Assembly: GCA_963700195.1 (NCBI GenBank) | Contig: CAVOWQ010000030.1 | Span: 1 to 64,000, forward strand | Length of the DNA: 64,000 nt | Origin: AP-15 sp963700195 | GTDB lineage: Bacteria > Pseudomonadota > Alphaproteobacteria > ATCC43930 > CGMCC-115725 | Reading direction: 5' to 3' | Shown here: positions 46,375-55,013 of the stretch, piece after piece | Numbering within the stretch: position 1 is the stretch's first letter | Layout: each line of letters starts with the position of its first letter | Position numbers and translations under genes: made by a program | The notes under the pieces: model-generated | What the model saw: only the letters and a program-made list of their open reading frames with translations | What the model was told of the DNA's origin: nothing | Databases searched by the model: none

Positions 46375-48579
46375 CTAGAACCGCTGCGTCACCCCGGCGA
46401 GAATAGTCCGGCGCGGACCGAATTGCGGCGCAAAGACGCCGAGCCCGGTGCCGCTGCGAATTTGGTAGATCTCGTCGAGCAGGTTGATGATGTCGAAGCG
46501 CAGCTCCAGCCCCTTGTAGAGTCCGGTGTCGACCGGCTGGACGATGCTGAAATTAACCTGCTGATAACCCGGCAGAGCGGCCCCGTTCGGTAAGGTGCTG
46601 TCGGCTCTGAGACCGCTGCCGGCGGTAAGGTCGACCGAAAAGAGAGTGTTCCAGGTGGGGACCCTGTATTTGATGCCGGCAGAGGATGTGTAGGTCTGGT
46701 CGTGATCGGTGTGAATAGCATTAGTAGCTATTGTGGCTAAGTCCTCGGCGGAAAAGTTGAACTGGCCCGATGCGATGTTTTTTGCAAGCTCTTGCGACGC
46801 GGAGAAATTGCCGTAAAACGACCAGCTGCCGATATCATAGCTGAGGGTCAGTTCGACGCCTTTGACCCATCCTTTCTGGTAATTGAACGGGGTGAAGAGG
46901 ATCGGCGCACCGAACTGCCCTTCGTCGATCAGGTTGCTGGCGAGTTTGTAATAAGCATCGATGCCGGCTTTGAGCCCGGGCAGAACAATTTGCGTGGCGC
47001 CGACATCAAAGTAATGCGACCGTTCCGCCTTGGCGACTGTGTCGAGCGTGCTGGGCGAAGCGCCGGTCGTATTGGCAAAGAGCGCGATCGTCGGCGAGGC
47101 GATGAGCTCGAACGGAGGCGGTGTGAAGTAGCGCGAATAGCCGGCATGAAATGTTGTCGCCTCGGTCGGCTGCCACACCAAATTAGCACGGGGGCTCAAT
47201 TGACGCTCGCTGACAAACTCGGCGAACTGGTCATAGCGCGCGCCGAAATTTAGGGTCAACGACGGAATTATTTTCCATTCGTCCTGCAGATAATAGCTGT
47301 AGATCCATCCGGTCTTGCTTCCGGAATCGAAGATCGTCTCCGGCACGTCGGTGGTTTGCACACCGTTCTGGTCGACCGGCAGAACATTTGATGTAGAGCT
47401 GAACGGCGAGCGCTCTCGCTGGATGTAAAAGCCGCTGCGAACGGTGTGGTCGGGCGAAGCCCGCCAGCTGCCGTCACCCTGCACGCCGCTCGCCCAGTTC
47501 TGCCGGTACGCGGTCTGGGCGATGCCGTTGAACAGAAGGTCGCCCGTGGGATCCCCCGGAGAGAAGTAGACGCTGCTGAATCGGTTGAACCCCGCGATCT
47601 GGAAATCGATATCGTCGACATGCTTCTGCCAGGCGAGGATCTGGAAATTATTGATCTGCAGCTGGTTCTCGTTGAGGGAGGCCGAGGCGAAGTCGCTGGC
47701 GCCGTTTACAGTGAGCCCGAGGCTCGGGGTCTGACCGGCGACTTGCGGGATCTGGTATTGGCTGCGCGAGGCACCGAGAATGGCGGTCAACCGCGACGTC
47801 GGATCGATAATGCCGGAGACATAGGCAAACCCTTTTGGCTGGCTGGAGTTGTCGTGGATCGCGTTGAAGGTTGGGGCGGGGTTCTCGATCCCCTCGTTGT
47901 TCCGCAGGTACTCGCCGGTCGCGTAATAATCGATCTGCCCAACCCGGCCGCCCCATTCGGCGCTCGGCTGAAACGTGCCTTGCTGCCCGCCATAGAGCGT
48001 CGCCGAGCCCCCCGGATCGAGGGTCCCGGTCTTGGTCTGGATATCGATGACGCCGGTGGTGCGCAGCCCGTATTGCGCGGGAAGGCTGCCGGTGATCAGC
48101 GACACAGAATTGGCAAGTCTGGTCTGCAGCGATTGTCCGAAGACGTTGATCCCCTCCGGCAGCTGAACCCCGTTGATGCGGAATTGAAGATTGGCGTGGT
48201 CGTTGCGCACATGGAGCTGGCCGAACGAATCCTGAGCGACGCCAGGCGCCTGCAGCAAGAGCCTGTTCAGCGGCTGGTTGTCGCCCTGCGGCTGGGTCTC
48301 GATCGCCGGCCGGCTGAAATCGTAGACGGTCGCGCCAAGGCTCGGCTGGATTTCGCTGCGGGCAATGTCGAGCTGCTTAGCGATGACGTCCATGTCCAGC
48401 GATAGGCCGCCTTCCGGGATCGGCGTTGCTCCAGTCGCTGGGGCCGGTGCCTCCCCTGTCGATGGGGCTGGGGTCGGTGTTTCCTGCGCCGTGGCGGCGG
48501 CGCCGACGAAGAGCCACGGGAGGGCAATGGAAAGGAGAGCGGACACGCGCCGCGCCTCCGTGCAAACCGGATTGGCCAT
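46375..48579 (-). CDS. TonB-dependent outer-membrane receptor
   Basis: 734 residues, intact. Signal peptide to AAATAQE, then a Pro/Thr-rich linker, the plug (GATVYDFSRPAIETQPQGDN, RLLLQAPGVAQDSFGQLHVR, LPAQYGLRTTGVIDIQTK) and a 22-strand barrel ending TILAGVTQRF, with terminal phenylalanine. ATG 48579 is preceded by AGGGGAA. No clear TonB box. Substrate unknown: neighbours (DUF2946 protein, CDF exporter, zinc repressor) suggest a metal or metal chelate. ExbB-ExbD-TonB lies 5 kb away. Confidence 0.92.
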   Translation of the reverse strand: MANPVCTEARRVSALLSIALPWLFVGAAATAQETPTPAPSTGEAPAPATGATPIPEGGLSLDMDVIAKQLDIARSEIQPSLGATVYDFSRPAIETQPQGDNQPLNRLLLQAPGVAQDSFGQLHVRNDHANLQFRINGVQLPEGINVFGQSLQTRLANSVSLITGSLPAQYGLRTTGVIDIQTKTGTLDPGGSATLYGGQQGTFQPSAEWGGRVGQIDYYATGEYLRNNEGIENPAPTFNAIHDNSSQPKGFAYVSGIIDPTSRLTAILGASRSQYQIPQVAGQTPSLGLTVNGASDFASASLNENQLQINNFQILAWQKHVDDIDFQIAGFNRFSSVYFSPGDPTGDLLFNGIAQTAYRQNWASGVQGDGSWRASPDHTVRSGFYIQRERSPFSSTSNVLPVDQNGVQTTDVPETIFDSGSKTGWIYSYYLQDEWKIIPSLTLNFGARYDQFAEFVSERQLSPRANLVWQPTEATTFHAGYSRYFTPPPFELIASPTIALFANTTGASPSTLDTVAKAERSHYFDVGATQIVLPGLKAGIDAYYKLASNLIDEGQFGAPILFTPFNYQKGWVKGVELTLSYDIGSWSFYGNFSASQELAKNIASGQFNFSAEDLATIATNAIHTDHDQTYTSSAGIKYRVPTWNTLFSVDLTAGSGLRADSTLPNGAALPGYQQVNFSIVQPVDTGLYKGLELRFDIINLLDEIYQIRSGTGLGVFAPQFGPRRTILAGVTQRF

Positions 48580-48642
48580 CAAGTTCCCCTTGTGTTTGGG
48601 CTGCAGCAGCGTTGCTGCTGCGGTCATTGGGTAGAGGGAGCC

Positions 48643-49023
48643 TCAGGCCGCAGGCGGTGCTCGGGATCGGAAGAGCGAATACGGTGTGAGAGGAGCCTCG
48701 ACCGTTGCCATCCGGGTTTGAGGCAGCGGTGCGTTTTCGGGTGGCTTTGCCGCGTAAATATCGACCGGAACGGCGCCGTGGTGGCTGACCGCGAAGCAGA
48801 TTTCGCAGTCGTGATCGGCCAACGCCGGCATGACCGGCGCGGTGGGTGCCACCAGGGTCGTGACGGCCCCGGCAGACCATACATGAAAGGAAGCCGGGTG
48901 ATGATGCCAGGCAAACACAACAGCCTGGAGCAGGACCGCAAATGCGCCGAAGAGCGCGCAACCTCGGCGCCGCCTCTGTCTGGCGCGACCGAACCGAACT
49001 CCTGTGGAGAGGTGCACCCCCAT
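48643..49023 (-). CDS. DUF2946-like protein
   Basis: 126 residues. One membrane segment (CALFGAFAVLLQAVVFAW), then HHHP and the DHDCEICFAVSHH motif with the CxxC and histidines of DUF2946, a family often beside TonB receptors and copper genes. C-terminal tail Pro-rich. It starts about 64 bases upstream of the receptor gene on the same strand, so the two are probably one transcript. Confidence 0.68.
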   Translation of the reverse strand: MGVHLSTGVRFGRARQRRRRGCALFGAFAVLLQAVVFAWHHHPASFHVWSAGAVTTLVAPTAPVMPALADHDCEICFAVSHHGAVPVDIYAAKPPENAPLPQTRMATVEAPLTPYSLFRSRAPPAA

Positions 49024-49071
49024 CTCGATCCTGTGTCCCCCGCCTCGATCCGCTGAACGCGTCCGGGCGGC

Positions 49072-49090
49072 GATACACTATAACATTATC
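49072..49090. promoter_or_regulatory. candidate Zur-like box
   Basis: The minus strand reads GATAATGTTATAGTGTATC. The TGTTATA half matches the Zur half-site of proteobacteria; the other half is degenerate. It is about 50-70 bases before the DUF2946-receptor transcript. Weak by eye alone. Confidence 0.3.
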
Positions 49091-49612
49091 GGGAGCCTGC
49101 GCACCCCCTTTTCGCGAAACGAGGGTCTGGCCTTATCGTGAATGAACGGCATAGGATAGGATAAGTCGGATCAGACTTGCCCCTGTCGCGATCCCGGTTC
49201 GTTTTGCGGTTGTCGACGGCAAGTCCAAGGTTTGGAGGAAATGAGGCTGAGGCTAGTTACGATCAGGTGCGCGACGGCCGCGCTTGCCTCTTGTGGCACC
49301 CCGGGTTCGGATTACGCAGGGGTCGCTGCCAAGCTCGATCAGGCGCGCGCCGAGATTGCACCGCCTCTCGGGGCGACGACGTACACGCTCGACAGTCGCC
49401 GCTTGCTCGATCAGCCAGGAGACGAGAACCGCAGCCTGGCGCAATCGCTTGGACAACTCCCTGGGGTTGCGCTCGGGCCGCATGGCCAGCTGCGCGTGCG
49501 CGGTCAGTAGCCGCCGCATGCCCCGTAACAGGACCGCTGTGACGTACCGCGGAGTGTGCGAACCTCTTTCCCGAGAACGAGGTCTGGTCTTATCCTGAAG
49601 ACGCCATAAGGG
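49091..49612. repeat. diverged direct repeat flanking the plug-like gene
   Basis: Copies at 49091-49155 and 49551-49612 share GGAG..TGCG.ACC, then CGAGG.TCTGG.CTTATC.TGA and GCCATA.GGA in the same order. They bracket the gene at 49241; the second lies directly before the VWA gene. They may be remains of a tandem duplication. Confidence 0.5.
49241..49510 (+). CDS. lipoprotein with TonB-receptor plug-like sequence, truncated
   Basis: 89 residues. ATG 49241 has GGAGGAA directly upstream. The leader ends ATAALASC, a good lipobox. The rest, LDQARAEIAPPLGATTYTLD then LAQSLGQLPGVALGPHGQLR, matches the start of the plug of the receptor at 46375 (LDIARSEIQPSLGATVYDF, RLLLQAPGVAQDSFGQLHVR). A stop follows at the point where the receptor goes on to its next plug strand. 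Either a remnant of a second receptor or a free plug fragment made as a lipoprotein; the intact start region favours expression. Confidence 0.6.
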   Translation: MRLRLVTIRCATAALASCGTPGSDYAGVAAKLDQARAEIAPPLGATTYTLDSRRLLDQPGDENRSLAQSLGQLPGVALGPHGQLRVRGQ

Positions 49613-49622
49613 AGAAAGTCCG

Positions 49623-50372
49623 ATGAGAGGGGCCCTCGTCGCGATCGTGTTACTGGCTTTTTTTTTCGTCACCGGGGAAGCGCGGAGCGACGGCGTAGAC
49701 CTCGAGGTGATCCTGGCCGCCGATGTTTCGCGCAGCATCGACGATGCCGAGTTCGATCTGCAACGCAAGGGCTACGCCGCGGCACTGAGCGATCCGCGCG
49801 TGCTCGCGGCCATTCACGGTCGCCCGGGCGCGGCCATCGGCGTGAGTTTCATCGAGTGGTCGGGGGACGAGGATCAGCAGGTCGTCGTCGATTGGACCGA
49901 AATACGCGACGAGGAAGACGCCGGCAGCATGGCCGCCGCGATGCTCGCGGCGCCGCGGTCATTTATGGGCCGCACCTCGATAAGCGCCGCCATTGATTTC
50001 GCGATGGCGCATTTCGCCAAATCGAAATGGCAGGCCAAGCGGCGCATCCTCGACATCTCGGGCGACGGCACCAACAATTCGGGCCGCGCGGTCACCGAGG
50101 CCCGGGATCAGGCGGTCTCCCAGGGGGTCACCATCAACGGGCTGGCGATCATCAACGACAAGCCGAATTTGGGCTACTCTGCCCACACGCAGCCGCCCGG
50201 CGGCCTGCCGCTTTATTATCGGCAGAACGTGATCGGCGGAACCAACGCCTTCCTGCTGGTCGTCCAGGACTTCAATTCGTTTGCCGACGCGATGGCGCAA
50301 AAGCTGGCAAAAGAAATCGACGTCGCAGGACCGGCCGGCGAAAAGCGGGTGTCGTTCCTATATTCGCGCTAG
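49623..50372 (+). CDS. DUF1194 protein with VWA domain
   Basis: 249 residues, intact. Signal peptide to GEARSDG. D34, S36 and S38 in LAADVSRSID form the MIDAS metal site, with DISGDGTNNSGR as the later VWA loop. DUF1194 proteins are exported and of unknown role, probably protein binding. Typical ribosome site in GGGAG upstream. The next gene begins two bases after its stop region. Confidence 0.88.
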   Translation: MRGALVAIVLLAFFFVTGEARSDGVDLEVILAADVSRSIDDAEFDLQRKGYAAALSDPRVLAAIHGRPGAAIGVSFIEWSGDEDQQVVVDWTEIRDEEDAGSMAAAMLAAPRSFMGRTSISAAIDFAMAHFAKSKWQAKRRILDISGDGTNNSGRAVTEARDQAVSQGVTINGLAIINDKPNLGYSAHTQPPGGLPLYYRQNVIGGTNAFLLVVQDFNSFADAMAQKLAKEIDVAGPAGEKRVSFLYSR

Positions 50373-50373
50373 A

Positions 50374-50703
50374 ATGTCACAGGCCCCGACGCAGAAGGAT
50401 CGTAACGTGAGTGATTTCGCCGGTGATGTAGCCCGGGGGCGCCGCCATCTGTTGCGCTCCGCTGCCGCTTGGGTCGGAGCCGGAGCCGCTCTTATGGCCG
50501 CGCGATCCGCCGGAGCATGGCAGATCGAAGAGATCGCACCCGAGAGCCCTCTCGGGGTGGCTCTCGCCAACCGTTGCGGCGGTCCTGCGGACCACGCAGC
50601 TTTGGTCGCGCAATTGCAGGCGCAGCTGGCAAAGGAGCCCTCCGTCAATTCGCTTAGGGCAACGTGCCCGATCTGCGGTTGCCCGGTTATCGTAAGCCGT
50701 TAG
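50374..50703 (+). CDS. Tat-exported small protein with CxxC motif, unknown
   Basis: 109 residues from ATG 50374; GTG 50407 is also possible. RRHLLRSAAAWVGAGAALMA is a twin-arginine leader ending AGAWQ. The mature part of about 60 residues ends TCPICGCPVIVSR, with CPICGC able to bind metal or form a disulfide. Tat export suggests the protein folds with a cofactor first. It starts next to the DUF1194 stop, so co-transcribed. No family recognised. Confidence 0.58.
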   Translation: MSQAPTQKDRNVSDFAGDVARGRRHLLRSAAAWVGAGAALMAARSAGAWQIEEIAPESPLGVALANRCGGPADHAALVAQLQAQLAKEPSVNSLRATCPICGCPVIVSR

Positions 50704-50769
50704 CCGGTCACCAGGGTTCGAGGAGAACCTGAGAAAGATCGCTGCGGCGAAATCCCAAAACGAAGACGG

Positions 50770-51405
50770 ATGGCCCACTACCGAAAAGCCCTCGCGGCGG
50801 CAACCGTACTCAATATGGCAATTTCTGCTGTGGAAGCCGTGGCCGGATTTGAAGCCCACAGCCTGAGCCTGATGATGGACGCTATCCACAACTTGTCCGA
50901 TGAGATGGCGCTTATTTTTCTCTATTTAGCCTTCGTCCTTTCACAGAGCGTATCGCGAAATCTTCTGCGGACTGCCAATCTCTTCAACTCACTCGGCTTG
51001 ATCGTGATCAGCAGCCTTCTCGCATGGCAGGCCATGGAGCGATTTCAGAACCCTATTCCCGTTCAAGGGGCGATCCCGCTACTGGTGGGAATCGCGGCTG
51101 CCGCCGCGAATTGGGGCGTGGCCTGGTTTCTTTGGGAGCCAGGACGCAACAATCCAGCGATCCGTTTGGCTTATATTCACAATATGGGTGACGTTTACGT
51201 CTCCCTCGCTCCTGTGGTCGCCGGATTGTTAGTAATCTTTACAGGGCGATCGATTTTCGATCCAAGCGTCGCGGGCATTATAGCGATATGGATCATCCTC
51301 TCTACTGTGCGAGAGGTTTTCGGATCGCGCGAAGAGTTGATATGGCCCGAGAAAATCGTGTGTGGTCATTCTGATCACGATCAACGCGGCCTTGCGACAG
51401 GTTAG
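50770..51405 (+). CDS. cation diffusion facilitator (CDF) transporter, short
   Basis: 211 residues with six membrane helices. The metal site is complete: H40 and D44 in DAIHNLSDE (helix 2) and H136 and D140 in YIHNMGDVYVS (helix 5). Exchanges Zn2+ or a similar ion for protons to expel it from the cytoplasm. The usual cytoplasmic C-terminal dimer domain is missing; the tail has HSDHDQ. Downstream, on the other strand, are a histidine-rich protein and a zinc repressor. Confidence 0.9.
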   Translation: MAHYRKALAAATVLNMAISAVEAVAGFEAHSLSLMMDAIHNLSDEMALIFLYLAFVLSQSVSRNLLRTANLFNSLGLIVISSLLAWQAMERFQNPIPVQGAIPLLVGIAAAAANWGVAWFLWEPGRNNPAIRLAYIHNMGDVYVSLAPVVAGLLVIFTGRSIFDPSVAGIIAIWIILSTVREVFGSREELIWPEKIVCGHSDHDQRGLATG

Positions 51406-51504
51406 GATCGACCACGCCCGTTTGTCGCCGCGTATAGTATCGGGAGAGCGCGTGGGGCGGCACGCCGAGCGTCGGCGTTCCGCCCCTTGAGCGCTTTGCG
51501 GATT

Positions 51505-51858
51505 TCAGGCGGCCGCCAGCGGACCGTGGTCGTCGCAGTGGTCGCCGTGCGGATGATGGAGGTGGCCGCCGACGCGGTAGTCCAGGTGGTTGCCGTGGGG
51601 AACTGCCTCGTGACCGCAGCCGGGGCCGTGCACATGGCCGGAATCATGACCGCCGCAGCGATGATCCGAGGTGCAGCGATCGGGGTTGTCGGTGGAGACG
51701 TCGATTACGTGCTCGTCGACATGATCTCCATGCGGATGGTGGAGGTGACCATCGTGCAAGTAGTCGATATGCCCGCTGTGCCGCACGGCGGGGTGCCCGC
51801 AATCCGGACCGTGTTGGTGAGCGTGGTCCGGATGGTTGGGCGAGGAGCAAGTAGTCAT
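51505..51858 (-). CDS. histidine-rich metal-binding protein with internal duplication
   Basis: 117 residues, more than a quarter histidine. Two related units of about 40 residues: HAHQHGPDCGHPAVRHSGHI / GHLHHPHGDHVDEH and HVHGPGCGHEAVPHGNHLDY / GHLHHPHGDHCDDH. Likely buffers or delivers Zn2+, Ni2+ or Co2+. No signal peptide. The start overlaps the stop of the SmtB-type repressor by four bases, so both are translated from one message. Confidence 0.85.
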   Translation of the reverse strand: MTTCSSPNHPDHAHQHGPDCGHPAVRHSGHIDYLHDGHLHHPHGDHVDEHVIDVSTDNPDRCTSDHRCGGHDSGHVHGPGCGHEAVPHGNHLDYRVGGHLHHPHGDHCDDHGPLAAA

Positions 51859-52316
51859 CGGGGATCTTCCTTTCCTTGTCCAGGATCCGCGGACATGGCG
51901 GTGCGGCCCTCGGCCGCGTGGTCGATAGCGTTGCGGACCAACGGCAACACGTGCTCGTCGGCAAGAGCATAGAAGATATGTTTGGCCTCGCGCCGCCGCT
52001 TGACCAAACGCACCGTAAATAGCGTCTTCAGACGTGCCGACACGGTGGTAATTTTCTCGCCCTCGTATTCAGCCAACTCCGACACGCACGCCTCGCCCTC
52101 TGCGAGCCGCAGCAGAAGCCGCAGCCGTTCTGAGTCGGCGAGCGCCTGGAACATGTCGGCCGCGGCTTCGATCTGCCCCCGCGATGGGAGGTGAACTGGA
52201 GGACGGAGCGGATGCCCGCCATGCGCCACAGGTGCGTTCAAGGTCTCACGATATTCCGTCAATCCATCGAACCATAGAATATAGCTAGCGATGGGCTCGA
52301 TGCAAGGGCCTCTCAA
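51855..52316 (-). CDS. ArsR/SmtB family zinc-sensing repressor
   Basis: 153 residues as read. The winged-helix core is RLRLLLRLAEGEACVSELA to LVKRRREAKHIFYALAD. The zinc site of helix alpha-5 is complete: D120, H122, H133, E136 in DEHVLPLVRNAIDHAAE, with the same spacing as SmtB (D104, H106, H117, E120). The first 50 residues are atypical; TTG 52262 or a later start is likely, placing AT-rich ATAGAATATAG (52274-52284) in the promoter as possible operator. It would repress the histidine-rich gene, and perhaps the CDF gene, until zinc binds. Confidence 0.88.
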   Translation of the reverse strand: MRGPCIEPIASYILWFDGLTEYRETLNAPVAHGGHPLRPPVHLPSRGQIEAAADMFQALADSERLRLLLRLAEGEACVSELAEYEGEKITTVSARLKTLFTVRLVKRRREAKHIFYALADEHVLPLVRNAIDHAAEGRTAMSADPGQGKEDPR

Positions 52317-52390
52317 CGTCGCGACCCTGATCGCCAGCTGCCCGCGTTGAGGCTAGGTGATCGGCGCAGGGCCTCTTACACTGCTCTCTG

Positions 52391-53342
52391 ATGATCAACC
52401 GCCGCGATCTGTTCCCGCCGATCGAGCCGTACCGCACGGGCACTCTGCGGCTCGATGCCCGCCACACGATGTATTGGGAGCAGTCGGGTAATCCGCGCGG
52501 TGTCCCGGCGCTGTTTCTGCACGGCGGTCCCGGCGCCGGCGCGACGCCGGTGCATCGGCGGTTTTTCGATCCCGAATATTGGCGGATCGTGATTTTCGAT
52601 CAGCGTGGCGCCGGCCGATCGACGCCGCTCGGCGAGATCGCCGACAACACGCCGGCCCATCTCGTGGCCGATATCGAACATCTGCGCTCCTCGCTGGGCA
52701 TCGACAAATGGCTGGTATTTGGCGGGTCCTGGGGCTCGACATTGGCGCTGCATTACGCCGAGACCCACCCGCTTCGCTGTATCGGGCTCGTGCTGCGCGG
52801 CATCTTTCTGTGCCGGCGCGAGGAGATCGAGTGGTTTCTTTACGGCATTCGCAGAGTGTTTCCCGAGGCATGGCGCGCCTTTTCGGGATTTCTCCCCGAG
52901 GCCGAACGCAGCGACATTCTCGCCGCCTATTACCGGCGCTTGCGAGACCCGGACCCGCGCGTCCACATGCCGGCGGCGCGCGCCTGGAGCATCTACGAGG
53001 GCGCCTGCTCGACCTTGTTGCCCAATCCCGAGACGGTGGCCGCCTTCAGCCAGGACCGGCTCGCTCTCGGCCTGGCGCGAATCGAAGCGCATTTCTTCAG
53101 TCGCCATCTGTTCACCGGCGAATGTGATCTGATCGCCCGTGTCGGGCAGATCCGGCATTTGCCGGCAGTTGTCGTGCAGGGCCGCTACGACATGGTCTGC
53201 CCGGTCGGCAGTGCGGACGAATTGGTGCGCGCCTGGCCCGAAGCGCAGTTATGTAATCGTTCCCGACGCCGGCCATTCGGCGATGGAACCGGGAATTCGC
53301 GAGCAGTTGATCCTCGCGACGGAACGAATGAAGCGGATCTGA
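52391..53342 (+). CDS. pip: prolyl aminopeptidase, one frame break
   Basis: About 316 residues. Alpha/beta-hydrolase removing N-terminal proline from peptides. HGGPGAGATP is the oxyanion region, GGSWGSTLALHY holds the nucleophile serine, GRYDMVCP the aspartate and PDAGHSAMEPG the histidine. MINRRDLFPPIEPYRTGTLR is the family start. One extra base near 53255 puts the last part in the next frame, ending at 53342. Confidence 0.93.
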
Positions 53343-53472
53343 ATTTGCCGATTGGGTTTTGCTTGCGCAGCATGATTTGCGTTTTAGGATAAATAAAGCG
53401 CGAGTCTCGACCGAGCCGTGATCGGGGGGTGGGGAAAAGCGTGAGCAAGAAATCCGATATAGCCGGCTAGGG

Positions 53473-54022
53473 GTGATCTTGCTCTTGGCGTTCGGCATTG
53501 CGACGTCTCCTCCCGCGACCGCGCAAATCGCCTTGGGGTCCTTCGTCACACTGGGGTCACCCGCAGATCCGCCGAGCATCGGGACCGGCGCCGGGGTTTT
53601 CGAAATCAACCCCGACCCGAAGAAACCCGGCGCTGCGCACGAGGCCCAACTGCAGGGCGAGTATCGGTTCGGGGATGTGCTATGGATTATTGCGCCGTTT
53701 GTCGGCTTGATGGGCACCAGCCGCCGGCGCGTTCTACGGCTATGCCGGTTTCGGCTTCGACGTGAATTTTGGTGCGAACTGGGTTGTGACCCCGACCTTC
53801 GCCGGCGGGTACTGGTACCGCGGGGACGGTCTCAATCTCGGGTCCTGGTGGGAGTTTCGCAGCGGCGCCGAGTTCGATTATCGCTTCGCGAACCGAAGCC
53901 GCCTCGGTCTTGCCTTTTATCACATGTCGAATGCCGGCCTGACCAAACAGAACCCGGGGGAGCAGGCCTTGCTGCTCGTACTATACCGTGCCGCTTCGCT
54001 GATCTTGGATCCTGCGCACTGA
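53473..54022 (+). CDS. PagL-like lipid A 3-O-deacylase, one frame break
   Basis: About 182 residues. Signal peptide to ATAQ, then an eight-strand barrel. FYHMSNAGLTKQNPGEQ carries the PagL catalytic histidine, serine and glutamate (HxSN and NPGE). It would remove the 3-O acyl chain of lipid A in the outer membrane. GTG start at 53473. One extra base near 53725. Stands alone between an aminopeptidase and a transporter gene. Confidence 0.83.
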
Positions 54023-54053
54023 CGTCTCCGCGAGGCGGCGAGATCAATCTCTG

Positions 54054-54978
54054 ATGTCTTCGTGGACGATGCCGCGGCTCGCGCCGACTACCCGCGCCGC
54101 GCTGTGGATCCTGCTCAGCGGGATCTGCGCGGTCATGATGAACGTATTGATTCGCGTCGCCGCTCAGTCGATGCATCCGTTCGAGGTCGCGTTCTTTCGT
54201 TGCCTCTTCGGGCTCGTGCTCGTGCTTCCCTGGATCATCAAAGGCGGCCCAGCTCTATTGCGCAGCCGCAACGCCGGTTTTTACCTGCTGCGCGGAGCGG
54301 TGGGCCTCGTCTCGATGGTGACCTGGTTCTATGGGATCACCGTCGTACCGTTGGCGACTGCTACCGCCGTCAACTTCACGGCCCCCCTCTTCGCCACGAT
54401 AGCGGCGGTGTTCGTCCTGCATGAGGACGTCCGGCTTCGCCGCTGGAGCGCGGTCGTCATCGGCTTTCTCGGCGTGCTTGTGATCATGCGGCCGGGCGGC
54501 GAGCGGCTCGACGCGAACCTCCTGATCCTGCTGATGTCGGCGGCGAGCGCGGCGATGAACAATATCACCGTCAAATTTCTCGCCCGTACCGAGCCGCCGG
54601 GCAGGATCGTCGCGATGTTCATGATTTATTTGACACCGTTGTCGCTGGTGCCGGCCCTGTTCGTCTGGCGGTGGCCGGATCCATCGACGCTCGGCGCGCT
54701 CGTCGGGCTCGGTGGTCTCGGCACGATCGCACATCTTTCGGTGGCGCGGGCGCTTGCGGCAGCCGATGCCAGCGCTTGCGCACCCTTCGAGTTCGCCCGT
54801 CTGCCCTTTGCGGCGCTGATCGGCTTCCTGTGGTTCGGCGAGGTCACCGATGTGTGGACCTGGGTAGGAGCCGCCATCATCGCCGGATCGTCGGTTTACG
54901 TCGCGTATCGCGAGGCCCGGCTCGCCAGGCTGGCGCGCCGCGGCGAGGGGCGTGCACCGAGGTCGCCTCGCGCGATAA
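54054..54978 (+). CDS. EamA/DMT family transporter
   Basis: About 308 residues with ten membrane helices in two EamA repeats (FRCLFGLVLVLPWIIKGGPA; the second ends EVTDVWTWVGAAIIAGS). Moves a small metabolite across the inner membrane; the substrate is unknown. As written there is no stop: the frame runs on into the SDR gene for 573 residues. A single extra base after about 54930 would bring TAA at 54976-54978, the normal end, so I split the two here. Confidence 0.85.
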
Positions 54979-55013
54979 GGTTTCCGGGCGCGGATCATCG
55001 GCAGGAGGAGCGC

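Noticed and set aside
51487..51972. Valine/methionine-rich membrane-like protein on the plus strand
   Set aside because: Antisense of the histidine-rich gene; His codons read backwards give Val and Met.
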